Source of the DNA: a virus
Virus record (IMG/VR): IMGVR_UViG_3300005529_000057
Span: 1-45,010 of that record
Reading direction: 5' to 3' (one strand)
Length of the DNA: 45,010 nucleotides
The stretch's first letter is position 1, and every line of letters begins with the position of its first letter. The notes under the pieces are model-generated. The model had not been told where the DNA came from. It searched no databases and worked only from the letters and a program-made list of their open reading frames with translations. The position numbers and the translations under genes are program-made. This document shows positions 21,451-30,597 of this stretch, in pieces.

Positions 21451-23214
21451 GTGAGCGAGAGCGAGACCGTCGTCGAACTCGTCCGCTTCACCGCGACCGG
21501 CCTTGAGACGGTCGAGGCCGCGACCCGGCGGTACGCCGAGCACGCCAAGGCCGCCCGGGAGCGCACCCGCGTCCTCGCCGACCTGATCGGCTCGGGCACC
21601 TTCGGCCGGTACGCCGACCAGCTCGACCGGGCGGCGCGCTCACAGGAGCGGCTGACCGCGGCGGCCAGGAACGCCGTCACCGCCCGGGCGCTGGCCTCGG
21701 GCGAGCTGACCCGGCACGCCTCGGTCATGGCGATGCACGGCCGGGTCGCCGAGCAACTCCGGACCCGGGCGCTGGCCCGGCGGGTCGCCGACCCGGCGCT
21801 GGTGCGTGAGGTCGCCCGGGCCGAGGCGGAGAAGGCGGAGCAGGAGAACCTCCGCGGGGGGCTGCGGAATGGCGTCTATGCCGCGCGGCTCGATTCGGGC
21901 GAGCTGACCCGGCAGACCGCCGCCGCCCGACAGCTCAACCACGAGTACGACCTGATGCGGCAGCGGGCCGGCAACCAGGTCCTGGCGAAGGACCTGGCCT
22001 CCGGCACGATCGCCCGGCGGGCCGCCGAGACGGCGCAGCTGCGGCGGGAAACGGAGGAACTTGAGAAGCGGGCCCGGCTGACGTCACTCGCCGCCGAGCA
22101 CGGCCGGTTCGGGGCGGTGCTGCGGGAGAACGCCGGCCAGATCCAGACCCTCAAGACGGCGGCCCTGGTGGGCTACGGGGCGATCGCGGGCAGCGTGCTG
22201 GGACTGGTCCGCGCCGGGCTCCAGGGGACCGTCGAGGGCTACCGGCTGGAGTACGCCTGGACGCGGCTCGGGCGGCAGGCGGCGGGCGTGGCAGTCCCGG
22301 CGGTGGACAAGGTGTCGAATACCGTGGGGGCGCTGGCCGGGAAGTTCGAGCGGCTCTCCTCCTCCCAACAAGACACGATCCTCAACCTCGGACTCCTTGC
22401 CCTCGCGGCCGGCCCGGTCGTCGGGATGGCCCGGGCGCTCGCCGCGGTCGGCGGCGCGGCGGTGGGGCTGGGCCGCGGGGCGGCGGCCGTGCTCGGCCTC
22501 CGCGCCGCACCCGCGGCGGGGGGCGGGCTGGCGGCGGCCATGCGGACGGCGCCCGGCGCGGCCGCCCTCGCCGGCGCCGAGGCCGCGGGGGCAGTGGCGG
22601 GTGTCGCCCCGCCCGCGGGCCCCGGGTTCTTGGCCGGCAACCCCCTGCTCGCCGGCGGGCTGCTGTTGGGCGGCGGCGCGCTGGCCAACCAGGCCGGCGG
22701 TGGGGGACTCGGCGGGGCGGTGGCGGCCGGTGGGGCGGCCTACGGGTTCAGCGGCGGCGGCGGGCTCCGCGGGGCCGGGCGGGTCGGGCTCCCGCTCCTC
22801 GTCGGGTCGGCGCTAGCCGACTCGTTCACCGAGCGGTACTACTCGATGCTCCGGGCCCGCGGGGAGAACAAGTTGTTCGCCGGGATCGGGACGCTCGGCG
22901 GCGGACTGCTGAACACGCTGACCTTCGGGTCGTTCGCCGACCGGCTGCGGGAGACCGGCCAGTTGCCGGGGCCGGAAGCGGGTAAGCACCGCGACGTGTC
23001 GCCCCTCCAGGTCGGGCTCGACGAACTCGGCGGGGGCCACCAGCGCATCCAGGAGGAGGTGCTCAAGGTCACCTCCGCCGCGGCGCAGGAGCAGCGCGAC
23101 CGGGAGGTGGTGGACCAGCTCAGGGAGATCAACAAGAAGCTGGAGGCCCAGGCGGAGCGCGACATCCGTGCCCGCGACATGGGGCACGGCTTCTTCCGCG
23201 GCGGCAAACAGTAA
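21451..23214 (+). CDS. tape measure protein
   Basis: 587 residues. The first about 230 are highly helical and charged, with repeated motifs such as ALASGELTRHASV, ARLDSGELTRQTAA and DLASGTIARRAAE (a three-fold repeat near 80, 150 and 185). Hydrophobic helices follow (TAALVGYGAIAGSVLGLV; LGLLALAAGPVVGMARALAA), then a Gly-rich region and a helical tail. Length sets tail length; this is short, implying a tail well under 150 nm by the usual 0.15 nm per residue rule. GTG start, 3 nt after the GT stop. Confidence 0.85.
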   Translation: MSESETVVELVRFTATGLETVEAATRRYAEHAKAARERTRVLADLIGSGTFGRYADQLDRAARSQERLTAAARNAVTARALASGELTRHASVMAMHGRVAEQLRTRALARRVADPALVREVARAEAEKAEQENLRGGLRNGVYAARLDSGELTRQTAAARQLNHEYDLMRQRAGNQVLAKDLASGTIARRAAETAQLRRETEELEKRARLTSLAAEHGRFGAVLRENAGQIQTLKTAALVGYGAIAGSVLGLVRAGLQGTVEGYRLEYAWTRLGRQAAGVAVPAVDKVSNTVGALAGKFERLSSSQQDTILNLGLLALAAGPVVGMARALAAVGGAAVGLGRGAAAVLGLRAAPAAGGGLAAAMRTAPGAAALAGAEAAGAVAGVAPPAGPGFLAGNPLLAGGLLLGGGALANQAGGGGLGGAVAAGGAAYGFSGGGGLRGAGRVGLPLLVGSALADSFTERYYSMLRARGENKLFAGIGTLGGGLLNTLTFGSFADRLRETGQLPGPEAGKHRDVSPLQVGLDELGGGHQRIQEEVLKVTSAAAQEQRDREVVDQLREINKKLEAQAERDIRARDMGHGFFRGGKQ

Positions 23215-23224
23215 CCCCGACCCC

Positions 23225-23307
23225 CGGCACCCGCCGCCCCTCGTCCGGGCGTCCCGCCCGGACCGGCCAGCGCGGACCCGGTGTGAACCCCACACCCGGC
23301 CCGCGCC
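23225..23307 (+). promoter_or_regulatory. shared leader block, copy 3
   Basis: CGGCACCC (23225-23232), CCCCTCG (23237-23243), a 9-bp hairpin GTCCGGGCG/CGCCCGGAC, then GGCCAGCG (23265-23272) and a CCCGG...AACCC segment. Matches copy 1 word for word apart from the inserted hairpin. Confidence 0.5.
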
Positions 23308-24324
23308 ATGCCCGGACCCTACGCGCTCTTCGCCGACGAGACGGGGCTGCCGCACACGACGCGGCGGGATATCCCCTACGAAATCGACTGGAAGTCGTAC
23401 GTCGAGGAGTGGGTCGAGGGGGCCAACCAGACGAGGGTAATCTGCCGGGTGAAGACCTCCGACGCCCCGTCCTGGGTCGAGGACATGGTCGGCAAGGTGT
23501 ACGTCACCGGCACGGCCCCCAACCGCAAGCTCCGCCGCTACCTGCCCGAGGCGAGCCCGTTCTACCCCAACCAGTGGTGCATGCGGGTCGAGCAGATCGA
23601 GCAGGGGGGCGACCCGGCCGCCGACCCCGCGCTCCTCGTCGCCACGAACACCTTCGCCGACGCCGACCCGAGCACCGGCGCGAGCGCGTGGCCGGTCGCG
23701 CTCTGGATGCGGTTCCGCTGCACCTTCCAGGGCCTCCCCTTCCAGCTCCTCGCCGACAACCAGGTGGACGACCTGCAGGCCGCCGGCAAGGAGGCCGAGT
23801 TAAACCGCTACCTCGAGCGCCGGCGGGTGACGATCGCCCGCGAGCAGCAGTTCCCCGGCGGAGCGTTCAAGACCGTCGACGACGGGAACCCGGCCAACAG
23901 GAAGCCGCTCCAGCAGACGGGCTTCCGCGTGGTGAGCATGGCGGACGTGGAATACCGGATCTACCGCTGGCCGGTGGACAGCCTGCAACTGACGGCCCTC
24001 AAGAGCCTCGTCGGGACGGTGAACTCGGCGAGGTTCGACTTCGGGGAGGGCGGGTACGACTGGGACCCCGGGACGCTGCTCTACACGGGCTTCGACGACA
24101 ACCTGAAGACCTGGGACCCCGACGGCGTGTGGGTGATCAACCCGCTGATCATCCGGTTCCGATCGAAGGAGATCCTCGACGCGGGCGGGACGGTGCGGGG
24201 GTGGAACTACTTCCTCAACAACCAAGCCCAGCCGATCCTCGTCTCCCTCGACGGCACCAGCACCGGGCAGCGGCCGTACAAGGAGACGCCGGACTTCGTG
24301 AAGCTGTTCCGCGTCGAGCCGTGA
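23308..24324 (+). CDS. tail tip / distal tail protein candidate
   Basis: 338 residues right after the tape measure, where distal tail proteins lie. Starts MPGPYALFADETGLPHTTRRDIPYEI and contains beta-rich sections (NQTRVICRVKTSD, ALWMRFRCTFQGLPF, GWNYFLNNQAQPILVSLDG). No recognised family or catalytic motif. Preceded by shared leader block copy 3, so probably abundant. Confidence 0.6.
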   Translation: MPGPYALFADETGLPHTTRRDIPYEIDWKSYVEEWVEGANQTRVICRVKTSDAPSWVEDMVGKVYVTGTAPNRKLRRYLPEASPFYPNQWCMRVEQIEQGGDPAADPALLVATNTFADADPSTGASAWPVALWMRFRCTFQGLPFQLLADNQVDDLQAAGKEAELNRYLERRRVTIAREQQFPGGAFKTVDDGNPANRKPLQQTGFRVVSMADVEYRIYRWPVDSLQLTALKSLVGTVNSARFDFGEGGYDWDPGTLLYTGFDDNLKTWDPDGVWVINPLIIRFRSKEILDAGGTVRGWNYFLNNQAQPILVSLDGTSTGQRPYKETPDFVKLFRVEP

Positions 24325-24903
24325 TCACTCCTTTGGCTTCGACCGTTCCAGTGTGCAGTCCTCGAACTCGACCCGCCAGTCCATCCCGGCCACGCCGCGG
24401 TCGAACCCGTCCTTGCGGTAGCCCAGACACCGGCCGGTGATGTCGTAGGTTTCGCCGAGCTTCACCCCGGCGGCGTCGGCGTCCGACCGGAGGTAGTAGT
24501 AATAGCACGGCTCCGGTTGCTTCAACCCGGGGAATGGCTCGCCGCCTCCGGCCGGGCGCGAGCCCCCGACCACCAGCACCGACATCGGCGCGACGTAAGC
24601 CCGGCCGCCCTTGTCGCGCGAGATGTGATCGATCGACACGTTGAGGGCCTTCACCCGGCGGCCTTTGTACTTCGCGTCGTCCTCGATGGGGTTGTCGCCG
24701 TAGCCGCGGAAGACGGCCACGGCACCGTCAGCGCTGCCGGCGGCCCCTCCGACCCCGTCGGGCTTCTTCCCACCCCAGATGATGTACCACAGGAGGAGGA
24801 GGCAGACGGCGGCAACCGCCGCGTCGATTGCCAGGGCGCGGCGGTTCAGTCGCCGATACCACGGCCGCTCGTCGTCCGGCAACTCCATCGGCTCTTGAGA
24901 CAC
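24325..24903 (-). CDS. membrane-anchored OB-fold protein (tRNA_anti-like), candidate moron
   Basis: 192 residues on the strand opposite to all late genes. An N-terminal soluble stretch with PWYRRLNRRALAID, one membrane helix (AAVAAVCLLLLWYIIWGG), then a domain matching the tRNA_anti-like OB pattern: AVFRGYGDNPIEDDAKYKGRR, VKALNVSIDHISRDKGG. GTG 24903 has GGGAGGG 6 nt upstream. Abuts the stop of the preceding tail gene. Opposite orientation inside a late operon is typical of morons expressed in lysogens; effect on the host unknown. Confidence 0.7.
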   Translation of the reverse strand: MSQEPMELPDDERPWYRRLNRRALAIDAAVAAVCLLLLWYIIWGGKKPDGVGGAAGSADGAVAVFRGYGDNPIEDDAKYKGRRVKALNVSIDHISRDKGGRAYVAPMSVLVVGGSRPAGGGEPFPGLKQPEPCYYYYLRSDADAAGVKLGETYDITGRCLGYRKDGFDRGVAGMDWRVEFEDCTLERSKPKE

Positions 24904-25007
24904 GGCCCGCCCTCCCGCGTGTGGCCGCCGATGATGCCAGCGCGCGGGGCGGGCCGCAAGCGGCACGGGCGTTCACCCGCGGGCAACGCGCGACCCGCCG
25001 GGCGGGT

Positions 25008-25036
25008 CAGGCAAGCCGGCCGGCACACTCACCGGC
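25008..25036 (+). promoter_or_regulatory. late promoter candidate: PKD tail protein
   Basis: CAGGCAA 25008-25014, CACACT 25024-25029, ATG 25037 after 7 nt; no Shine-Dalgarno sequence. Confidence 0.65.
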
Positions 25037-26524
25037 ATGGACGACGGCCAGCAGCCCGGCACCCCGGTCGGCGGGGGCGACATCACGACCTTCGCGGGGC
25101 CGCAGGGCGCCCAGGTCAACGACCTGCGGCCCCGCGACCTGTACGGCCGCCTCGTCAGCAGTGCCGCGGGCACCGGCGACGTGGCCGGGCGGACCGCGTA
25201 CACCTGGGTGCCGGTCAACGAGGCGGACGCGGCCGGCGACTTCCCCGACGACGCCTCGGACTTCGCCACGCCGAGCGCCGGCCTCCCGGCCGTCGAAGTC
25301 AACGACACCCCCGTCCCCCTGAACACCAAGGTCCGGCTGCGGCTCTCGCCGACCCAGACCTACTACGTCTTCGAGCGGGCGGGCACCCCGTGGGTGCCCG
25401 CTCGGGTCGTCTCCGGCTCGGACGCGGCCGGCTACGTCTGCTACGGCATCCGGGAGACGGCGCCGAACACCTGGGCCGACCTCCCCGGCCCGGTCGTGTA
25501 CGCCGAGTGCTACCGGGCGCCGTCGAACCGCGCCCCGCCCGACATCGACGCCAACCAGACGGTGCTCCTGCGGCCCAGCCCGACGCTCGCCGGCAAGTAC
25601 GAGATCACGCCCTGGGGCGCGCAGAAGCGGGTCACGTTCACCTACACCGACGGCAACTGCGCGAAGATGACCGGCCAGTTCGACGGCCGCGACCTGGTCT
25701 TCACGTCGAGTCCGGTCTCCCCGCCCCCCCCGCCCCCCCCGCCCCCGCCGGTCACGATCACCGTCACGGTCATCGGCCGGCCGCAGCCGCACGGCCCCTA
25801 CGCGGTCGGCACGACGGTCGGCTTCACCGCGACGGGCGCCGCGGGCGGGGTCGGCGCCCCGGCGAGCTGGACGTACACCTGGGACCCGGGCGACGGGACC
25901 GGCGGCGCGTCGGGGGTCGGGCTGACCGAGTGGGCCCACGCCTACGCGGCGGCCGGAAGCTACTTCCCGACGCTCTCGGTCACCGACGGGTCGGGCGGCA
26001 CGTCCGGGGCGGTCCTCTGCGGGAACGGCGACGGGAGCGGCCGGTACGACGTCGTCACCGACCCCGGTCCGACCAAGCAGCCGGTGACCCAGATCGTCCT
26101 GGCCGACTTCTCCTCGACGAGTATCACCCTCGCGGACGTGACCGACGGGACGACGTACTCGCTCTCGGCGCCGGTCGGCGCCGGGCGGGTGCGGTTCGAG
26201 GCGGTGCTGTTCTGCGACCTGGACGCGACCGGCGGGGCGAAGGTGACGGTGCTGTTCACGACCGCCCCGAACTGGGTCATCTTCAACGCCCGGATGCAGG
26301 ACGACGCGGCCAAGACGTTCACGTTCGACGTGCGGGTCACGACCAACGGCGGGGCGACGGCTCACGGCAACTCCCCGACGGCCGCGACGATCTACGTCAA
26401 CGGCACGGCCGACGTCGCGACCGCCGGGACCCTGAAGATACAGTTCGCCCAGGAGACGGCCAGCGGCACCTCCAAGGTGCTCAAGGGGAGCTACCTGAAC
26501 GTCATGCCGCCGACGGGGGGCTGA
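25037..26524 (+). CDS. tail-tip protein with Pro linker and PKD-like domain
   Basis: 495 residues. An N-terminal beta domain to about 225, an uninterrupted proline tract near residues 230-240, a PKD-like Ig domain (SWTYTWDPGDGTGG...WAHAYAAAGSYFPTLSVTD) to about 330, and a C-terminal beta domain. PKD modules act as spacers or carbohydrate contacts, so host recognition at the tail tip is likely. Leaderless start signal. Quasi-palindrome near 25380 within the gene. Confidence 0.7.
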   Translation: MDDGQQPGTPVGGGDITTFAGPQGAQVNDLRPRDLYGRLVSSAAGTGDVAGRTAYTWVPVNEADAAGDFPDDASDFATPSAGLPAVEVNDTPVPLNTKVRLRLSPTQTYYVFERAGTPWVPARVVSGSDAAGYVCYGIRETAPNTWADLPGPVVYAECYRAPSNRAPPDIDANQTVLLRPSPTLAGKYEITPWGAQKRVTFTYTDGNCAKMTGQFDGRDLVFTSSPVSPPPPPPPPPPVTITVTVIGRPQPHGPYAVGTTVGFTATGAAGGVGAPASWTYTWDPGDGTGGASGVGLTEWAHAYAAAGSYFPTLSVTDGSGGTSGAVLCGNGDGSGRYDVVTDPGPTKQPVTQIVLADFSSTSITLADVTDGTTYSLSAPVGAGRVRFEAVLFCDLDATGGAKVTVLFTTAPNWVIFNARMQDDAAKTFTFDVRVTTNGGATAHGNSPTAATIYVNGTADVATAGTLKIQFAQETASGTSKVLKGSYLNVMPPTGG

Positions 26525-26812
26525 GTGGTGTCGCAGCCGAACTCGTACCTGGGCCTGCCGCCGGACGGGGCCGGCAAGAAGGTCGGCCTCTACGGGCCGC
26601 TCGCGATCAACGGGGTGACGGTCTACTGCTACCCGGCGGTGCCGACCGACCAGTACGGGGTGGCGCTCGCGACCGACGGGGACGGCCGGGAGCCGCGGCC
26701 GGCGGTCGCCGCGCCGGCCACCGAGGAACTGCTGACCCGGCTGCTGGCGGAGACGTGCCGCGTCCGCCGCCTGCTGCAACAACTGTGCGGCGAACTCCCG
26801 ACGGAGGACTGA
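26525..26812 (+). CDS. hypothetical tail-region protein
   Basis: 95 residues, GTG at 26525 (a second GTG follows at once). N-terminal strands (VGLYGPLAINGVTVYCYPAV) and a C-terminal helix (TEELLTRLLAETCRVRRLLQQL) that could oligomerise. Lies directly between two tail proteins in a tight row; possibly a trimerisation or chaperone factor for the adhesin, which is inference. Confidence 0.55.
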   Translation: MVSQPNSYLGLPPDGAGKKVGLYGPLAINGVTVYCYPAVPTDQYGVALATDGDGREPRPAVAAPATEELLTRLLAETCRVRRLLQQLCGELPTED

Positions 26813-26813
26813 G

Positions 26814-27644
26814 ATGGCGACCGAGGTCATGACCCGCTGGCGGATCAGCCGCAAGCGGCCGCAGCCGGACGTGGACGGGAACCGCGAGGGCGAGCCGGCC
26901 CGCGGCGGCCGGTACGGGGACGGCTACGTCCTGCCGCTGTTCGCCAAGAAGCACAACCTCGTGGACGAGGGGAGCTACTTCACCTTCAGCATGCAGCCGC
27001 AGGCGACGGCGCTGCAACTCGGCCTGTCGGCGGCGTTCTCGGCGACGGCCGCGGCGATCGTCCTCTACAACGGCGACACCCCGGGGAAGAACGAGTCGCT
27101 GCGGGTGTTCCCCGACTACGTCCGGCTGAACGTGATGACGGCGCCGACCTCGGGGACGGCGCTGCGGCTGGCGACGGTGCTCGACACGGCGAGCCGGGTG
27201 CCGACGACGGTCTCCAACGGCACCGGCGGGACCGGGCCGGGGACGCCGGCGACGGCGACGGCCTACCGCTCGCCGGTGACGAACGCGAACCCCGACGACG
27301 CGGCCAATCCCGTCACCCAGGTATACTTGCCGCTCTCGACCTCGGGCGGCGCGCCGCCGACGGTCCCGGCCGCCTCGCAGAACGCCCGGGTGGTCGTGGG
27401 TAACGCCTCGCTGCGGGCGCAGATCCCGGTGGCCGGCGACGAGTACGTCATCGACTTCGGCGGCGACATCCCGTCGGGGCAGCTCGTGACCGCCGCCCCG
27501 GCCGGGGCGAGCCGCGTCGTCCTGCCGCACCCGCCGGTGGCGCTGGGGCCGGGCCACTCGCTGGTGATCTACCTGTGGGCGCCGTCGAACGCGACGGCCG
27601 GCATCGCCTTCGACGGGATCGACGGCGGCCTGTGGGAGCGGTAG
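26814..27644 (+). CDS. virion structural protein, tail adhesion region
   Basis: 276 residues, starts 1 nt after the previous stop. Repeated beta segments (SYFTFSMQPQATALQLGLSA, ASRVVLPHPPVALGPGHSLVIYLWAP) and Thr/Gly-rich linkers. The last strand pattern is common at the end of phage fibre or baseplate accessory proteins. No catalytic or metal motif. Function not recognised. Confidence 0.6.
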   Translation: MATEVMTRWRISRKRPQPDVDGNREGEPARGGRYGDGYVLPLFAKKHNLVDEGSYFTFSMQPQATALQLGLSAAFSATAAAIVLYNGDTPGKNESLRVFPDYVRLNVMTAPTSGTALRLATVLDTASRVPTTVSNGTGGTGPGTPATATAYRSPVTNANPDDAANPVTQVYLPLSTSGGAPPTVPAASQNARVVVGNASLRAQIPVAGDEYVIDFGGDIPSGQLVTAAPAGASRVVLPHPPVALGPGHSLVIYLWAPSNATAGIAFDGIDGGLWER

Positions 27645-27693
27645 CAGCGGCAGACCGGTACGCCCCCGGCCCCCGGGGGCCGGGGGTGCGGAC

Positions 27694-28560
27694 GTGGCGC
27701 GGCGGTTCTTCCCGACGGACGCCTTCGACCTCGACGGGTGGCGGTCGCCGCCCCCGGCGACGTGCCCGTGCTGCGACGGCACGCCCCGGCTCTCCCGGTG
27801 CTGCTGCGCCGAGTCCCAACTGCCGCCGACCCTGCACGCGACGATCATCCCGATCGACACGTCGCTCTGCTGCGGCGTCGGCATGGTGACCTTCCCGCTC
27901 ACCTACCGCACCGCCCCGTACAACCTGCTGTTCCCGTTCGCCACGAACTGCCTGCCGCCGCAGATACCCGGCCAGCCGCTGCCGACAGTCGGCTACTGGG
28001 CCGGGAGCTACACGACGGCCAACCGGTGCGAGGTGGGCGGGGCGACGTGCCGGGACGTGAGCGGCCTGTGTGCCGGCGACCCCGGCCTGGTCCCCGACCA
28101 GCAGACGCCGTGTACGTTCAGCGTGCTCTGGAGCCCCGGCGGGTGCTGCTTCTGGGCCAACGTCCAGGCCGGCGGCCTGTGCTGCGTTCCGGTGTCCGGC
28201 CCGGCGGCCCCCCCGGGCGGGACGTGCAACGGCTACATTTTGCTCTCGAATACGGGCATCCAGATGACGACCCCGAACTGCCGGCCCGGCGGCACCCCGG
28301 TCGGGCCGTACGTCCCGAATTGTGCCGGCGGCAACCTGCCGGGCACGGGCGTCTCCTGTGCCGACGGGTCGGCGGCGCTCGACTGCGGCGACCTGCTCCC
28401 GCTGGAGTACATCACGCTCCCCTGGTACAGCCTCGTGGGGTATCCGTCCACCCCGGCGTGCGGCGTCATCTGGACCGGCGGGTACACCCCCGGGGTCGGG
28501 ATCGACTTTTCCAACACGGCGACGTACAAGTGCCGCACCCGCCTCGTCATCTCGCTGTGA
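27694..28560 (+). CDS. cysteine-rich virion protein (24 Cys)
   Basis: 288 residues with 24 cysteines, several in CC or CCC clusters (TCPCCDG, RCCCAES, SLCCG, GCCFW, GLCCV), and many Gly/Pro/Tyr. No known zinc-ribbon spacing throughout, so disulfide bonding in the mature virion or dense metal binding are both possible. GTG 27694 follows a GC-rich linker. Lies among tail adhesion genes, so probably displayed on the particle. GTGA overlap with the next gene, also Cys-rich. Confidence 0.65.
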   Translation: MARRFFPTDAFDLDGWRSPPPATCPCCDGTPRLSRCCCAESQLPPTLHATIIPIDTSLCCGVGMVTFPLTYRTAPYNLLFPFATNCLPPQIPGQPLPTVGYWAGSYTTANRCEVGGATCRDVSGLCAGDPGLVPDQQTPCTFSVLWSPGGCCFWANVQAGGLCCVPVSGPAAPPGGTCNGYILLSNTGIQMTTPNCRPGGTPVGPYVPNCAGGNLPGTGVSCADGSAALDCGDLLPLEYITLPWYSLVGYPSTPACGVIWTGGYTPGVGIDFSNTATYKCRTRLVISL

Positions 28561-28940
28561 CTCCGGTCCGGCCCGAGCCGGCCGGCAAGCCGTGCCGGTC
28601 GGTCGGCCACGGGGACTACCCCGTCCCGGGCTGCCACCTGTGCATGCTGGCGGTCACCGACGGTCGTAGCGCGCGGGCCTGGGGCGAGCCGTGGCCGCCG
28701 CCGCCCGACCGGGTGCCGGCCGGGTTCGCGCCGACGGTCCTGGTGACGGTCCCGGTCGCCGAGCCGCCCCCCTGCGTCCACCGGGGCGACGAGTTGACCG
28801 GCCGCGAGCGGGCGGCCCGCGGCCTCGACCACGCCCGGCACTGGGCGTTCTGCGGCCACCCCGGCCGGCCGCTGGGCGAGGCGGCCTGCCCGTGCCACGG
28901 GTGCGGGCCGGGGTGCCCCGGGTACGCGCCGGCGGCCTGA
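28557..28940 (+). CDS. Cys/His-rich small protein
   Basis: 127 residues. Two clusters: PCRSVGHGD...GCHLC at the start and a C-terminal CVHRGDEL...WAFCGHPG...CPCHGCGPGCPGY. The second resembles the Cys-rich tail found in various phage proteins of unknown role. GTGA coupling to the Cys-rich virion protein suggests a joint function, such as metal delivery or assembly. Confidence 0.6.
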   Translation: MTPVRPEPAGKPCRSVGHGDYPVPGCHLCMLAVTDGRSARAWGEPWPPPPDRVPAGFAPTVLVTVPVAEPPPCVHRGDELTGRERAARGLDHARHWAFCGHPGRPLGEAACPCHGCGPGCPGYAPAA

Positions 28941-28947
28941 GCCGTCC

Positions 28948-28999
28948 CAGGCAACGGCGGGGCGAGGATACGCCGCGCCCCACCCGCCGCGGAGGCCGC
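28948..28999 (+). promoter_or_regulatory. late promoter candidate: TIM-barrel tail protein
   Basis: CAGGCAA 28948-28954 and GAGGAT 28964-28969. Here a 30-nt leader with GGAGG precedes ATG 29000, so this copy makes a leadered mRNA. Confidence 0.6.
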
Positions 29000-30586
29000 A
29001 TGCCGACGACCGTAGACTACTCCGGCGCCTCCGTCACCGTCCCCGGGTACACCGTCACCCTCTCGGGGGTCGCCGCCGACCGCGACCGGCTCGCCCTGAC
29101 CGTGACGGTGGACCACGACTTCCCGGTGCCGAACACCGAGAACCGCCGGGTCGGCAACGCGATGTTGTGGATCGACGGAAAACTCGCCGCGCAGCTCTGG
29201 GGGCCGGCCTGCCCCGGGCAGTCCTTCACCTACGACGCCCCCGGCCCGACCGGTTGCCGGGTTACCATCAGCATCACCATCGACCGTGCGGCCGTGGACA
29301 TCATCCCCGGCGGCCGGGAACTGGTCCTGTCGCTCTGGCCGCAGTCCGCCCCGGCGCAGACCCCGATTCCCTACCTGCGGGTCACCCTCGATGTGCCCGC
29401 CCGCCCGCGGCCGGTGCTCGCCGCGGGCCGGTTCACGCGGGCGCTGTTCTGGACCGACCCGAACGAGGTGCTCTCCGACCCGGCCCTCGCCGCGGCGATC
29501 GTGGCGGCGGGCGTGACGCACTTGACCTGCGGCGTCTTCACCAACCCCGCCGACTCCGGCAACCCCTCCGAGGACTACGCGACGTGGCGTTCGTCCTGGC
29601 TGCCGTGGATCACCGGCCGCCTGACCCTCCTCCAGCAGCACAGCCTTCGGCTCCACGCGGCGGGGGATGACTTCTTACGCAGCCCGGCCGAACGGGCGTG
29701 GTTGAACTCGACCGACTGGGCGCCCCAGGCCGTGGTAGACGTGGCGACGGTGCTGCGCGACTCCGGCGTGTGCGATGCCTTGGCCGCGGTGGACGAGATC
29801 AACGGCACCCCGACCGACGACCCGGCCTATGCCCGGTTCGTCCAGGCGTGGCGGTCGGTCCCGGGGGCGCCGCCTCTCGGCTGGCCCGCGCCGGGGGCCG
29901 CAAGCCCGCCGTACCCGTTCGAGGTGCCCGCCTACGCCGACTACGCGGACCGTTATTGGAGTGACCTCGACTTCCGGCCCGGCCGGGGGGATTCCTCGAT
30001 CACGACGGCGAGCCTCGCCGCCGAGCTGGCCCGCGTCGGCTCGCAGGTGGGGTGCCCGCCGTTCGCGTGGACCTGCCTCGTGAGCGCGATGGGCGCCCTG
30101 TACACCAAGCAGGCGGCCGGGGGCGACTACCAGCCCGGCATCGACCTGTTGCAGAAGGGTGGCGTCCGCGGGCCGGACGTGGCGGCGCAAATCTGGCTCG
30201 CCGTGATCCTCGGCGCGGCCGGGGTGCGGGTGTACGCCTATGACGCCGCGTTCAACCGCGACCCGCGGGCGGCGGCGCCGATCGGCGCGACCGACCTCCA
30301 GACCGGCGTGCGGCCGGGCGACGACCGGTGGCCGTGGCTGGCCGCGGCGTTCCTGGCGGTCGCGGCCCGCGAGGCCGAGATCGCCACCGGGCACCGCTGG
30401 CCGACCGAGGCGTGCGGGCCGGTGGTGACGGGCGGCCGGGGCACGGTGCGGGTCGCGGTGAACACCGCGGCGACGCCGGCGCCCCTCGCGCCGCGGGCCG
30501 GCGCGGCGCTCGTCACCGCCTCCGGCGAGGTGCCCTACGCCGGCCCGGCGGTCCCGGCCGCCGGCGTGGTCCTCTGGCCGGCCTGA
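29000..30586 (+). CDS. tail protein with glycosidase-like TIM barrel
   Basis: 528 residues. An N-terminal beta domain (about 1-135) precedes a barrel-like series: RALFWTDPNEV, THLTCGVFTNP, LRLHAAGDDFL, CDALAAVDEINGT, FAWTCLVSAMG, QIWLAVILGAAGVRVYAYD, and a final beta domain. Acidic residues at strand ends (DEINGT) are placed as in GH families, but no family is assigned. Might cleave host surface glycans during adsorption. Own promoter motif and good ribosome site. Confidence 0.6.
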   Translation: MPTTVDYSGASVTVPGYTVTLSGVAADRDRLALTVTVDHDFPVPNTENRRVGNAMLWIDGKLAAQLWGPACPGQSFTYDAPGPTGCRVTISITIDRAAVDIIPGGRELVLSLWPQSAPAQTPIPYLRVTLDVPARPRPVLAAGRFTRALFWTDPNEVLSDPALAAAIVAAGVTHLTCGVFTNPADSGNPSEDYATWRSSWLPWITGRLTLLQQHSLRLHAAGDDFLRSPAERAWLNSTDWAPQAVVDVATVLRDSGVCDALAAVDEINGTPTDDPAYARFVQAWRSVPGAPPLGWPAPGAASPPYPFEVPAYADYADRYWSDLDFRPGRGDSSITTASLAAELARVGSQVGCPPFAWTCLVSAMGALYTKQAAGGDYQPGIDLLQKGGVRGPDVAAQIWLAVILGAAGVRVYAYDAAFNRDPRAAAPIGATDLQTGVRPGDDRWPWLAAAFLAVAAREAEIATGHRWPTEACGPVVTGGRGTVRVAVNTAATPAPLAPRAGAALVTASGEVPYAGPAVPAAGVVLWPA

Positions 30587-30597
30587 CCGGGAGCCCC

